In this document: piece after piece, positions 14,554 to 21,436 of the stretch | Layout of the letters: every line of letters begins with the position of its first letter | How positions within the stretch are numbered: position 1 is the first letter of the stretch | Origin: a virus | Direction: 5' to 3' (one strand) | Virus record (IMG/VR): IMGVR_UViG_3300014720_003322 | Coordinates: 1 to 23,007 of that record | DNA length: 23,007 nucleotides | Notes under the pieces: generated by a model | Told to the model about the DNA's origin: nothing | What the model saw: only the letters and a program-made list of their open reading frames with translations | Database searches by the model: none | Program-made: the position numbers and the translations under genes

Positions 14554-15006
14554 TTATTTTTTCTTGGGTTTGCCCATGCGCCAGCCACCGCCTTTTGACT
14601 TGTACCATTTGGAGGCCCAGGCGTTGGCATAGGCCGAAGGATACACATCAAACTTGGCACGCGCGGCCGACTTGGCCCGGCCCCAGAGGTCGGGGTTGGT
14701 TGGTTGCGGGCGCTTTTTTTCTAGCTGCAGGCTGGGGCCTGTGCCAGATTCTTTTTTTGGGTTTTGTTCGCGGATGGCATCCACCCGGCCGCCGGTGGCC
14801 TGGGCATGGGCCTCGGCACCGGGCTGATCCAGGAAATCTCGAGGAGACTCGCCTGCATCCTTGGGCGTGACCCGGAAACGATATGCGCCTTTGGGGCGCT
14901 CGGCCTCGACATCGCGCATGGTCAGGCGACCGCGCATGCCTGGAGGTAGGTCTGATTTCTTGATGTGCGCGGGCAGATCCGCTTCAAATAGGTCGTCCAG
15001 TATCAT
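14554..15006 (-). CDS. basic protein with possible head-protease leader (150 aa)
   Basis: The 150-residue protein begins MILDDLFEADLPAHIKKSDL; L-F-E at residues 6-8 fits the (L/I)-x-E cleavage rule of T4 head protease. The C-terminal domain DLWGRAKSAARAKFDVYPSAYANAW...WYKSKGGGWR (about 107-144) is a short basic module (DUF5872-like, from memory) that recurs in marine phage proteins, often joined to different N-termini. The middle is a low-complexity linker. The start overlaps the stop of the 746-residue gene (ATGA). It is probably DNA- or capsid-associated. Confidence 0.65.
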   Translation of the reverse strand: MILDDLFEADLPAHIKKSDLPPGMRGRLTMRDVEAERPKGAYRFRVTPKDAGESPRDFLDQPGAEAHAQATGGRVDAIREQNPKKESGTGPSLQLEKKRPQPTNPDLWGRAKSAARAKFDVYPSAYANAWASKWYKSKGGGWRMGKPKKK

Positions 15007-17243
15007 GATGGTCGCTGTCCATTCAACATTTTTTGGCGCCGGCGGACATGGTCGATGGCCCAGCGGATGTTTTCATCTACCTTCTTTTTGTTCTTGCGCC
15101 GTGACTCAGCCACTTTGGTCCCACCAGTCGCCATCCACATGCTCTTGATCAGTTGCTTGACTGCTGGCGCTCCGATGGGATTGTCTTGATTGGCCGTGAT
15201 CTTGTCCCAGATGGGTTTGATCTGGCCCACAATATCATCCGCGGTCATCTTGGCAGATTGCGAGTTGCTGCTAACGGTTGATGATGCAGCAGCACCGGCG
15301 CCGCCAGTCGTCTGGGTACCGGTACCAGCTGCAGCAGAGTCCGAATCAACAGGAGGTGCGTAGGGCACGCTACCGGTGGATGTATTGTCTGTGCCCGCGG
15401 CGGCAGCAGGTGGCTGTAATTTAAGATCACCGTAGACCTGTCGGGCCACTGCGTCAGGCACACCTTGCTGGATAAGGAAAGCAAATATCTTGTCGCTGTC
15501 GGTGGGTGAGCCGGCCACTTTCCAGTTGGTGTTGAGTTTTTCTGCCGTGACTTTGGTCGTGAGCTGGCGACCAAATGTCTGGAGGCCCTGTCCTATCCGG
15601 CTCATGAGTCCGGGTTTCTCTGGCTGTTGCACAGGAGCACCGGGCCTGGTAGGACGGAGATATTCGGGAGGTTCTGCGGCGGCCTGGGGTGCTGGTGCTG
15701 ACGGAGCAGCGGCGGCTGGATTGAATGTGGGTTCTACTCGTTGACCGGCCTGCGCGGCCGGAGCAGCCGCAGGTGGCGCTACAGCAGCAGGTTTTGCGAT
15801 GGTCGCGGCCGGACGTTGGCTGGCCTTTCCTCTGCGAGCCATTATGTCTTGGGCGCGGGCGCCTTTTACATCTAGTTCAGTGAGTTCTTGTTCGATCAGG
15901 CGGAACACATGGTTCACTCCGCGGCGATTGAACTGCAGGCCACCGCGCCGGCGATCCAGGCTCTCGTCCAGGCGCCAGTGCCATAGGGTGTGGTCTTTGT
16001 CCACCAGATGGCGCAGAGGCAATGGTCGGATGCGCGTGCGACTTTCTCTCGCGATGATAGTGCCTTCGCGCACCATAGATTGATAGGCTTTTTCGGTAGC
16101 GACAGTTTTGGCGAACTGTATGGCGCTTGCAGAAGGATTGGGGCCAAATCTAGCCAGAGTCTGATCAAATGTCTGTTTGTAAACGGGATTGTTAGCGATC
16201 TGATCAGCCGTCACTCCACTGACCGTGCCGCTTGAGCTGCCAGCGGCGCGTGCGGTCTGTGCCACGGCCTCGGGTGGAGGCGGTGGTGCGGGTGCCGATG
16301 GTGGTTGGATATCTCCTACATTACCACCGCCTGCTCCAGGTGGTGAGTAAGCGCCTGACTTGACCTTGGCCGCGGTATCTGCCGCTGTGCCAACGCCGCC
16401 CTGATACACGCTGCTTCCGGTCTCGGCTGGTATGTTGATATTCTGTCCCGCCCGGATCACGTCGGGGTTGGTGATGTTGGGATTGGCCTGCAGCAGTTCA
16501 TCCACGCTCACATTGTTGGCCTTGGCGATATCGCTCAAGGTATCACCAGCTTTCACGGTGTAATCGGTGCCCGCTTGTCCAGCCTGGCCTGCTGCACCCT
16601 GATAGACTTGATCTGCGTCTGCGCCTGCGCCACCTTGTGGTGCTTGGCTGCTGGCATAGGCCTGGGCCAGTTTGCTCACGCCGTAGGCAGTGGCGCCTGT
16701 GACGAATCCCGACCACAATGCCGAGCTGGCCTTGTTACCCAACAGCATCTTGTCAAAGGCCTTGATTCCACCTAGAAGTGCTGCGCCTCCTAGGCCTGCC
16801 CCACTCAACCCTGTGAGAGCGATCAGACCTGCATAGATCGCGCCCTGCATGACAGGATGTTTCTTGGCGAATTCTCTGTATTTGTAGATGGCATTCATGA
16901 CCGGGCCTGAATCACCTCCGGCCACGGACTTCAGTTTGTCTATGAGCTTGTCAACCTCCACGTCAAATGTGGACACCGGTCCAGATTTTGATATCTTGTC
17001 AGCCACTCCACGATAGGCATTCGCTATAGCTGATCCTACATCCGTGGCCACGTCCTTGCCCTTGCCGATCATGGTGCGGTTCTGTCCGGAATCGCTGTAG
17101 CCTTTTTCCACTGCCTTGAACAGGTCCTGTATTTCTTTGTCCTCCAGCCGGCGCTCGACCAACAGTTGGCCCACGCGATGGAAGTCGCGGTAAATCTTGT
17201 TTTCCAACAAGGGATCTCGGTCAGTTATGGTAGATATCAACAT
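15003..17243 (-). CDS. large LysM-containing membrane/linker protein (746 aa)
   Basis: Domains in order: an N-terminal charged helical region (1-125); a glycine-rich hydrophobic stretch with likely membrane segments around 131-160 and 174-196; a LysM domain DYTVKAGDTLSDIAKANN...GQNINIP (227-272), which binds peptidoglycan or chitin-like glycans; proline/alanine linkers (300-330, 480-550); a basic region (DKDHTLWHWRLDESLDRRRG, 416-435); and KLNTNWKVAGSPTDSDKIFAF...VYGDL (569-606), a block recurrent in marine phage proteins. The last 50 residues are basic. A short VYQGxxG repeat flanks the LysM. The protein may act at the cell wall during entry or be a virion protein. The ATG shares bases with the TAA of the upstream gene (TAATG). 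Confidence 0.75.
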   Translation of the reverse strand: MLISTITDRDPLLENKIYRDFHRVGQLLVERRLEDKEIQDLFKAVEKGYSDSGQNRTMIGKGKDVATDVGSAIANAYRGVADKISKSGPVSTFDVEVDKLIDKLKSVAGGDSGPVMNAIYKYREFAKKHPVMQGAIYAGLIALTGLSGAGLGGAALLGGIKAFDKMLLGNKASSALWSGFVTGATAYGVSKLAQAYASSQAPQGGAGADADQVYQGAAGQAGQAGTDYTVKAGDTLSDIAKANNVSVDELLQANPNITNPDVIRAGQNINIPAETGSSVYQGGVGTAADTAAKVKSGAYSPPGAGGGNVGDIQPPSAPAPPPPPEAVAQTARAAGSSSGTVSGVTADQIANNPVYKQTFDQTLARFGPNPSASAIQFAKTVATEKAYQSMVREGTIIARESRTRIRPLPLRHLVDKDHTLWHWRLDESLDRRRGGLQFNRRGVNHVFRLIEQELTELDVKGARAQDIMARRGKASQRPAATIAKPAAVAPPAAAPAAQAGQRVEPTFNPAAAAPSAPAPQAAAEPPEYLRPTRPGAPVQQPEKPGLMSRIGQGLQTFGRQLTTKVTAEKLNTNWKVAGSPTDSDKIFAFLIQQGVPDAVARQVYGDLKLQPPAAAAGTDNTSTGSVPYAPPVDSDSAAAGTGTQTTGGAGAAASSTVSSNSQSAKMTADDIVGQIKPIWDKITANQDNPIGAPAVKQLIKSMWMATGGTKVAESRRKNKKKVDENIRWAIDHVRRRQKMLNGQRPS

Positions 17244-18088
17244 TATGCTTCATCCAGGTAGTCAGCGTGGGCAGCGGCCTCTCGACGGCGCGCACAGTAC
17301 ATCTCTGCAGCCATCACGGCCTCATCGAGGTTCCGAAATGGTGTCTTGATCTCCCGGTCGCGGATGCTGATGCGGAAACCATCATCATCGTTGCCGGTGA
17401 TCTTGATCTCTTTGCCATCGTCCGTGCGGATGGTCTTCACGGCCTTGATCTGGTCTATGGTCTGGGGTATCCGGTCCTTGAGATCGGGATCGGTCCGGAT
17501 GGCGGTGGCCACGTCTTGGAAATAGTCGCCCAGCTTCTTCTTCATGGAGGATAGGACATCTTCCGTGGTGGCTGCCTCCATGAACGCTAGACGATCAGCC
17601 ATCTCTTCGCGCCCGCCCATGCGATCGGTAAGCGCATCTTTCACATAGTTCACATAGGCCGAGACATCACTAGATCCGATCTCTTCCCAGTCGGTATCGC
17701 CTTCTGTGACGTCCGCGATGGCCTGCAGCACTGCATCTGCGCCATATGTGATGTACAATTCTGGTTGAGTGTTAGAGATCCTGCGTGCCACTGCCTGGGC
17801 CATGGGATTTTGTTCCAGTTGATCGAGTGTGGTTCTCTGTACCAGATCAAAGTTTTGATGGGGTAGTTGTTTTTTCTTGAATTTAGTCAGCAGTTGCTTG
17901 CGTTCATCTCCAGGCATGTCTTCGCCTTCGCCTTCGCCCACTAGATAACCACGTGTGGCATTGGCGCCGGGGTAAGGTCCGCTCAGTTGTGGGCTGGTCT
18001 GTGCTGGTTTGAACAGGGCCGGTAATTGTTTCACTGACCGTTGTGCGGCATCCAGGCTTTCCAGGATCTGGTAGATGTCGTGGCTCAT
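17243..18088 (-). CDS. phage protein of unknown function (281 aa)
   Basis: The 281-residue protein starts MSHDIYQILESLDAAQRSVK with AAGGA upstream, its ATG overlapping the Dps-like stop (ATGA). The centre NPMAQAVARRISNTQPELYITYGADAVLQAIADVTEG followed by DWEEIGSSDVSAYVNYVKDAL (about 91-152) is a helical module I have seen in other marine phage proteins. The C-terminal part (KEIKITGNDDDGFRISIRDREIKTPFRNLDEAVMAAEMY) looks like a small beta domain with a helix. It is acidic overall with no membrane segment. Position between Dps-like and LysM proteins suggests a virion or assembly role. Confidence 0.75.
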   Translation of the reverse strand: MSHDIYQILESLDAAQRSVKQLPALFKPAQTSPQLSGPYPGANATRGYLVGEGEGEDMPGDERKQLLTKFKKKQLPHQNFDLVQRTTLDQLEQNPMAQAVARRISNTQPELYITYGADAVLQAIADVTEGDTDWEEIGSSDVSAYVNYVKDALTDRMGGREEMADRLAFMEAATTEDVLSSMKKKLGDYFQDVATAIRTDPDLKDRIPQTIDQIKAVKTIRTDDGKEIKITGNDDDGFRISIRDREIKTPFRNLDEAVMAAEMYCARRREAAAHADYLDEA

Positions 18089-18525
18089 TCCCGCGCTTCC
18101 TTGAGATAACTCTTCATCTGCCAGGCGTACTTGCCATGGCTTTCCTGCCGCTCGGCGGCGAAGTTAGCTATGTCTTCTCGACCTTCCTGCGTGGCCGCTT
18201 GGAACAGCGCACGTGAAAGGTCGATCATGGTCTGGGTGTCGGCCAGGAGTTCTGCGAGCATGAGACGCGCACGCGGGATCTTGATCTGGCCCGTGATCTG
18301 GCTCAGCTCCTGTAAACGCTCCAGGCTGCCGGGCGCATATTCGTCCGTGGTGCGGATGAACTCCGCCGTCTTGTCTATGCTATCATGGGTGTCGGCATAG
18401 ACAGCGTTGAAAAAGTCATGCAGCTCGCCGAAGTTGGAACCTTCCACGTTCCAGTGGAAACCCCAGGCCTTGGTGAAATAGGCGTAGCTTGTGCCCAAGA
18501 ATGTCTTTAGATCATCTACCAGCAT
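18085..18525 (-). CDS. Dps-like ferritin-fold DNA-protection protein
   Basis: The 146-residue protein matches the Dps family in length and in the inter-subunit ferroxidase site: AWGFHWNVEGSNFGELHDFF gives H24 and H36, and DSIDKTAEFIR gives D51 and E55. Aligned with E. coli Dps (H51, H63, D67, D78, E82), the third ligand D67 is N40 here. Dps forms a 12-mer that stores iron, consumes peroxide and in many species coats DNA. No long basic N-terminal tail is present, so DNA binding would need another surface or partner. GGAAG lies upstream of the ATG, with a GCTAAATA box about 40 bases upstream. It overlaps the 59-residue gene and the 281-residue gene. Confidence 0.88.
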   Translation of the reverse strand: MLVDDLKTFLGTSYAYFTKAWGFHWNVEGSNFGELHDFFNAVYADTHDSIDKTAEFIRTTDEYAPGSLERLQELSQITGQIKIPRARLMLAELLADTQTMIDLSRALFQAATQEGREDIANFAAERQESHGKYAWQMKSYLKEARE

Positions 18526-18691
18526 TTTTCTTCCGTGGTTTGGCCCTAATGGCGCTGTTCATATATTTAGCGGGCCTGCCCAAACCCACGCGCGAGATCA
18601 CAGTGCCCAAGGGCTGGCTGACGGTGGCGATCGAGCCCGATCCAGTGGCGCCCGCAGTGGCGTTTTCAGGCAGGAATTCTCGGGCTCTCAT
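18512..18691 (-). CDS. short basic internal-head-protein candidate (59 aa)
   Basis: The ATG at 18689-18691 is chosen because it gives the leader MRAREFLPEN and has GGAG seven bases upstream; a longer reading adds 16 residues without support. After the predicted cut following E9 the remaining 50 residues (ATAGATGSGSIATVSQPLG... ending AKPRKKNAGR) contain nine Lys/Arg and no Asp/Glu. T4 internal proteins are likewise small, basic and cut after a similar leader. The GATGSGSIATV turn block recurs in marine phage proteins. It overlaps the 103-residue gene by 26 bases and the Dps-like gene by 14. Confidence 0.7.
   Translation of the reverse strand: MRAREFLPENATAGATGSGSIATVSQPLGTVISRVGLGRPAKYMNSAIRAKPRKKNAGR
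18564..18571 (-). promoter_or_regulatory. possible late promoter box GCTAAATA before Dps-like gene
   Basis: GCTAAATA on the minus strand matches six of eight bases of TATAAATA, including the complete TAAATA core, about 39 bases before the Dps-like ATG and inside the 59-residue gene. It has the spacing expected for a normal leader with ribosome binding site. Confidence 0.35.
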
Positions 18692-18977
18692 CCCATATCT
18701 CCAGCACACGGCCTTTCTTGATCCACCGACCGGGTCCAATTTCTACTCTCTGATTGCTCACTGTAAAGGCAGCGAGGGCTGGCCCCACTGGTTCCACGCG
18801 CACTTCGTAGCGCCCGGGTTCGGCTGCGATCTGCAGCATCTCGCTGAGATAGTGTTCGGTCCAGATCCAGGTGCGCTCGGCGAACAATTCGTCATTCACA
18901 TACACACGATAGATGGGAGGAAGCCCCTCCCACTCACAGTCAAGATCGAACCAGGCTTTGACGAATACCGCGCTCAT
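18666..18977 (-). CDS. conserved phage beta-rich protein, unknown function (103 aa)
   Basis: The 103-residue protein MSAVFVKAWFDLDCEWEGLP... contains IYRVYVNDELFAERTWIW, YLSEMLQIAAEPGRYEVRVE and NQRVEIGPG: alternating strands as in a small beta-sandwich, a pattern I recall from T4-like cyanophage proteins of unknown role. A CATAAATA box ends four bases before the ATG and no ribosome binding site is present, so the transcript may start at or next to the AUG. It lies between two genes with capsid-targeting-like leaders. Confidence 0.75.
   Translation of the reverse strand: MSAVFVKAWFDLDCEWEGLPPIYRVYVNDELFAERTWIWTEHYLSEMLQIAAEPGRYEVRVEPVGPALAAFTVSNQRVEIGPGRWIKKGRVLEIWDESPRIPA
18674..18692 (-). 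repeat. 19-base near-identical repeat coding the MRAREF leader (copy 1)
   Basis: Bases 18674-18692 and 19524-19542 differ at one of 19 positions. Both encode the first six residues (MRAREF) of different proteins. This is consistent with transfer or duplication of the leader as a DNA segment, although selection on the peptide could also hold it. Confidence 0.7.
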
Positions 18978-18981
18978 ACGG

Positions 18982-18989
18982 TATTTATG
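18982..18989 (-). promoter_or_regulatory. late promoter box CATAAATA
   Basis: CATAAATA on the minus strand matches TATAAATA at seven of eight bases. Only four bases separate it from the ATG of the 103-residue gene, so transcription from it would give a leaderless or nearly leaderless message. Confidence 0.55.
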
Positions 18990-18992
18990 GGA

Positions 18993-19541
18993 TTATTTTT
19001 TTGAGCGTTTGCGGCCGCTCTTCATGTTGGCACACCAGTGGTACATCCGGCCACGTTCTCCGCCATACTTCTTAGCACGACTACGCAGGTCACTTACTGA
19101 GCCTTTGCAGGATGCACCAGACCGCTTAACGCGTCCGGGGCGGCTTTTGCCTTTTACTTTACCGTCGGCAAAGTTTTCGTCTATCTTTTCCTTGGCGGGA
19201 TCGAGATCCCATGGTCCCCAGTGCCGGGTCTGCACCATGCGTTTCTTGGCTTCGGTGTCATCATACACTGCATACTCACCGGGTTCCGTGGTGACCTGGC
19301 CCAGTTCGTAGTATTGCGGCTTACGCATCACCACCTGGCGACCGTTGCTGTAGTCCAGCACCACATCACCTACTTCGTTCCAGGCATGGCTGAATCTCTT
19401 GCCCGCTATCGGACCTTGCCCTGTGACATAGGCATGCACCAATCGCATTTCAGGAACTTCAGGCGTGATCATGGCACGGCCCGCTACTTTAAAGCAGTCG
19501 CCGCAACCTTTGATCTCGGTGATGAATTCTCGGGCCCTCAT
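18993..19541 (-). CDS. basic two-domain protein with capsid-targeting-like leader (182 aa)
   Basis: The product starts MRAREFITEIKG, predicted to be cut after E9. An N-terminal domain (about 13-115; GCGDCFKVAGRAMI, LVHAYVTGQGPIAGKRFSHAW, VGDVVLDYSNGRQVV, QYYELGQV) looks like a small papain-like or transglutaminase-like fold: C13/C16, a histidine in FSHAW and an aspartate in VVLDYS are spaced like a Cys-His-Asp set. A basic C-terminal domain (KGKSRPGRVKRSGASCKGSV, RSRAKKYGGERGRMYHWC) recurs in other marine phage proteins. The start overlaps the HAD stop (ATGA) with GAGAG upstream. If injected, such a protein could act early in the host; this is inference. Confidence 0.7.
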   Translation of the reverse strand: MRAREFITEIKGCGDCFKVAGRAMITPEVPEMRLVHAYVTGQGPIAGKRFSHAWNEVGDVVLDYSNGRQVVMRKPQYYELGQVTTEPGEYAVYDDTEAKKRMVQTRHWGPWDLDPAKEKIDENFADGKVKGKSRPGRVKRSGASCKGSVSDLRSRAKKYGGERGRMYHWCANMKSGRKRSKK

Positions 19542-19542
19542 C
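19524..19542 (-). repeat. 19-base near-identical repeat coding the MRAREF leader (copy 2)
   Basis: This is the partner of bases 18674-18692, with one difference in 19. It encodes the leader of the 182-residue protein and the ATG context. Confidence 0.7.
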
Positions 19543-20311
19543 GCATCTCTCTCGGGCGGCCGACCACTATGTTTTTACCGTACTGCTGGATCACGAGGCG
19601 TTTGGCCTGCTCGGGGTTACGGGCCGTGACCGTGGTATCCATCCTTTGATAGGCAGCACCCTGTGCGATTTTCAAAGTCACTATGTAGTTCTTGAGCCGC
19701 GCGCCGTGGCTCTGGAAGTCCTGTGATTCGCTCACGGGCACTTGGTAGATCTTGGCCAGCTGCTGGATAGCACCTTCCACGTCACTGTCGCGATAAAGCA
19801 CGCCGATGCCACCGGCCTCGGTCCAGGCGTTGATGTATTTCTTGAAATCATCCACCAAGACATTGGGCTGTCCGCCTCGGGTGGTGTAACGTTCTTTGGT
19901 GCTGGTGAAGATGGCGTCGGCTGAGGTGCCAGGGTTGTGTGCGTCTAACCATGTGCGCTTGCCTGAGATGCTGGGCTCGTGCATGCGACGGAGAGGTGCA
20001 GAAAGCACGGTGAATGGGATCCGGTTCTGCCGCAGCCAGCGGATCAAGCGCTGTCCACCGGGCAAGGTAGGCAGGGTGGCGAAGTAGCGTTCGATGAACT
20101 CTGGACCCTCGGCCGACAGCTCGGCTATGCTCTGCTCGCGCTGTTCTTTCGACCCGATGTCCTTGTAGCGTTCCACATGGCTCTGGCCGAACTTCCTGTT
20201 GTGCCACTGCGCCCAGGCCGTGAAGAAATCCGCAATAGTTCCATCCATATCCAAATATAAATGTGGCTTATTAGGTGTATTTGGATCGTCGGTTAGTTCG
20301 TTAAGGAGCAT
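19538..20311 (-). CDS. HAD-family phosphatase, 5'(3')-deoxyribonucleotidase-like
   Basis: The 257-residue protein has HAD motif I DMDGT (21-25; nucleophile D21, acid D23), motif II in VLSAPLRR (S104), a lysine near K118 in SGKRTW, and motif IV LVDD (152-155). The long cap after motif I resembles 5'(3')-nucleotidases, which dephosphorylate deoxynucleotides, so it may trim nucleotide pools or handle an unusual nucleotide. The last 70 residues form an extra module (NYIVTLKI...TVTARNPEQAKRLVIQQYG) recurrent in phage proteins. An exact late promoter box ends four bases before the ATG and there is no ribosome binding site. Confidence 0.82.
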   Translation of the reverse strand: MLLNELTDDPNTPNKPHLYLDMDGTIADFFTAWAQWHNRKFGQSHVERYKDIGSKEQREQSIAELSAEGPEFIERYFATLPTLPGGQRLIRWLRQNRIPFTVLSAPLRRMHEPSISGKRTWLDAHNPGTSADAIFTSTKERYTTRGGQPNVLVDDFKKYINAWTEAGGIGVLYRDSDVEGAIQQLAKIYQVPVSESQDFQSHGARLKNYIVTLKIAQGAAYQRMDTTVTARNPEQAKRLVIQQYGKNIVVGRPREMR

Positions 20312-20315
20312 GAAA

Positions 20316-20323
20316 TATTTATA
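20316..20323 (-). promoter_or_regulatory. exact late promoter TATAAATA, leftward
   Basis: The minus strand reads TATAAATA, identical to the T4 late consensus. It ends four bases before the HAD ATG and shares four bases with the rightward copy, making the 12-base palindrome TATTTATAAATA (20316-20327). Confidence 0.75.
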
Positions 20324-20327
20324 AATA
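20320..20327 (+). promoter_or_regulatory. exact late promoter TATAAATA, rightward
   Basis: The plus strand reads TATAAATA about 60 bases before the homing endonuclease ATG; AAGGAGA precedes that ATG by eight bases. This leader is of ordinary length, unlike the leftward one. T4 free-standing and intron endonucleases also use late promoters. Confidence 0.75.
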
Positions 20328-20387
20328 AAGGTGTCGGTCGCGATGCGTCAACATCCACCGACTCTATATCTGTAAGGAGATACAGCC

Positions 20388-21062
20388 ATGACTACTTACC
20401 TATACGTCAAAAGACACAAAGTTACCGGGTTAAAGTATTTCGGTAAAACCACAAATAAAAACCCATACAAGTATACAGGATCTGGACTTTATTGGTCTTC
20501 TCATTTGGCCAAGCACGGCGATGATATTGAAACTCTTAACGTGTGGGCTTTTGAGGAAATTAGCGAATGCGAAGCATTCGCTAAAGAATTCAGTCAAAAA
20601 AATAATATAGTTGAATCTCACCAATGGGCCAATCTCAAAAATGAAAATGGCAAAGATGGAGGATTTTCAGGGTATCGTTGGTACACTGATGGAACTATAG
20701 ATAAACTCTGTCTTTTTCCTCCAGGAGATAATTGGAAATCTGGAAGGAAACATCAGAAATCAATTACAAAGGGTTATCGTTGGTACAATAACGGCAAAAT
20801 AAACATATCATCACCAGAGAAACCTGCTGGAAACCAGTGGGTTGCGGGAATGTTGCCTAAAAATCTACCAAGCATAAAAAATAAAACACATAATTTTTTC
20901 GATCCATCACATCGTCAACGGTTGATTGACCATAATCGTAATTTAATGTCAAAAGGGCTACATTCATCACAAGCCAAATGGACCTGTAAAACATGTGGCC
21001 GATCTGGTCAAGGACTTTCAAATTACAGCCGCTGGCACGGTAATAATTGTAGAAAAAAATAG
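20388..21062 (+). CDS. GIY-YIG-like free-standing homing endonuclease
   Basis: The 224-residue protein opens YLYVKRHKVTGLKYFGKT (residues 4-21), the two-strand GIY-YIG-like start, followed by GSGLYWSSHLAKHG and EEISECEAFAKEFSQKNNIVE and WANLKNENGKDGG (80-92), as in T4 Seg-type enzymes. Two related DNA-recognition repeats follow: GYRWYTDG...PPGDNWKSGR (95-120) and GYRWYNNG...PAGNQWVAG (129-154). A C-terminal CxxC...H..C element (WTCKTCGRSGQG...WHGNNC, 198-221) may bind zinc. It is on the opposite strand to its neighbours, much richer in A+T, has its own late promoter and ends exactly where the next gene's stop begins, all signs of an inserted selfish gene. Confidence 0.85.
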   Translation: MTTYLYVKRHKVTGLKYFGKTTNKNPYKYTGSGLYWSSHLAKHGDDIETLNVWAFEEISECEAFAKEFSQKNNIVESHQWANLKNENGKDGGFSGYRWYTDGTIDKLCLFPPGDNWKSGRKHQKSITKGYRWYNNGKINISSPEKPAGNQWVAGMLPKNLPSIKNKTHNFFDPSHRQRLIDHNRNLMSKGLHSSQAKWTCKTCGRSGQGLSNYSRWHGNNCRKK

Positions 21063-21377
21063 TTACTGCTTTTGGGTGAATGGAGCCAGGTTGACGATGT
21101 CGCTCGAATCGCCCATGCCCAAGATGCAGGCGGTTTCCCTGTAGTATTGTAGCAGGGTGAAGTTGCCCCTGTCACTGTTATAGAACAGGGTGAAACTGGT
21201 AGGGTCTTGCCCGCTGCGTCCCACCCAGAGCGGAACTTCTTTATACTTTTCCTGCGTGAGCACTTTCACTATGTCCCGGAACGGACCGCACGGAACCGTG
21301 TTCTCCACCTGTCGCCACTGCTGGGCCCATGCGGGTAGAGCGATGATCAGGAGGGAGAGGAGCGTGAGTTTTTTCAT
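21063..21377 (-). CDS. exported protein with signal peptide (104 aa)
   Basis: MKKLTLLSLLIIALPAWA is a clear signal peptide with cleavage after AWA, giving a mature protein of about 86 residues with two cysteines (C30, C84) that could form a disulfide in the periplasm. The mature part (CGPFRDIVKVL, YKEVPLWVGR, ETACILGMGD) matches small exported proteins I recall from marine phages. It may modify the envelope, affect lysis or block superinfection; nothing decides between these. An AATAAATA box lies 18 bases upstream; the ribosome binding site is weak. Confidence 0.8.
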   Translation of the reverse strand: MKKLTLLSLLIIALPAWAQQWRQVENTVPCGPFRDIVKVLTQEKYKEVPLWVGRSGQDPTSFTLFYNSDRGNFTLLQYYRETACILGMGDSSDIVNLAPFTQKQ

Positions 21378-21395
21378 AGGCCGTCTTTCTATTGG

Positions 21396-21403
21396 TATTT
21401 ATT
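21396..21403 (-). promoter_or_regulatory. late promoter box AATAAATA before exported protein
   Basis: AATAAATA on the minus strand matches seven of eight bases of the T4 late consensus and fits the NATAAATA form reported for cyanophages. It lies in the 59-base gap between the proline-rich membrane gene and the exported-protein gene. Confidence 0.55.
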
Positions 21404-21436
21404 GATGGATGCGGCCTGTGTCCAAACCAGCTCATG

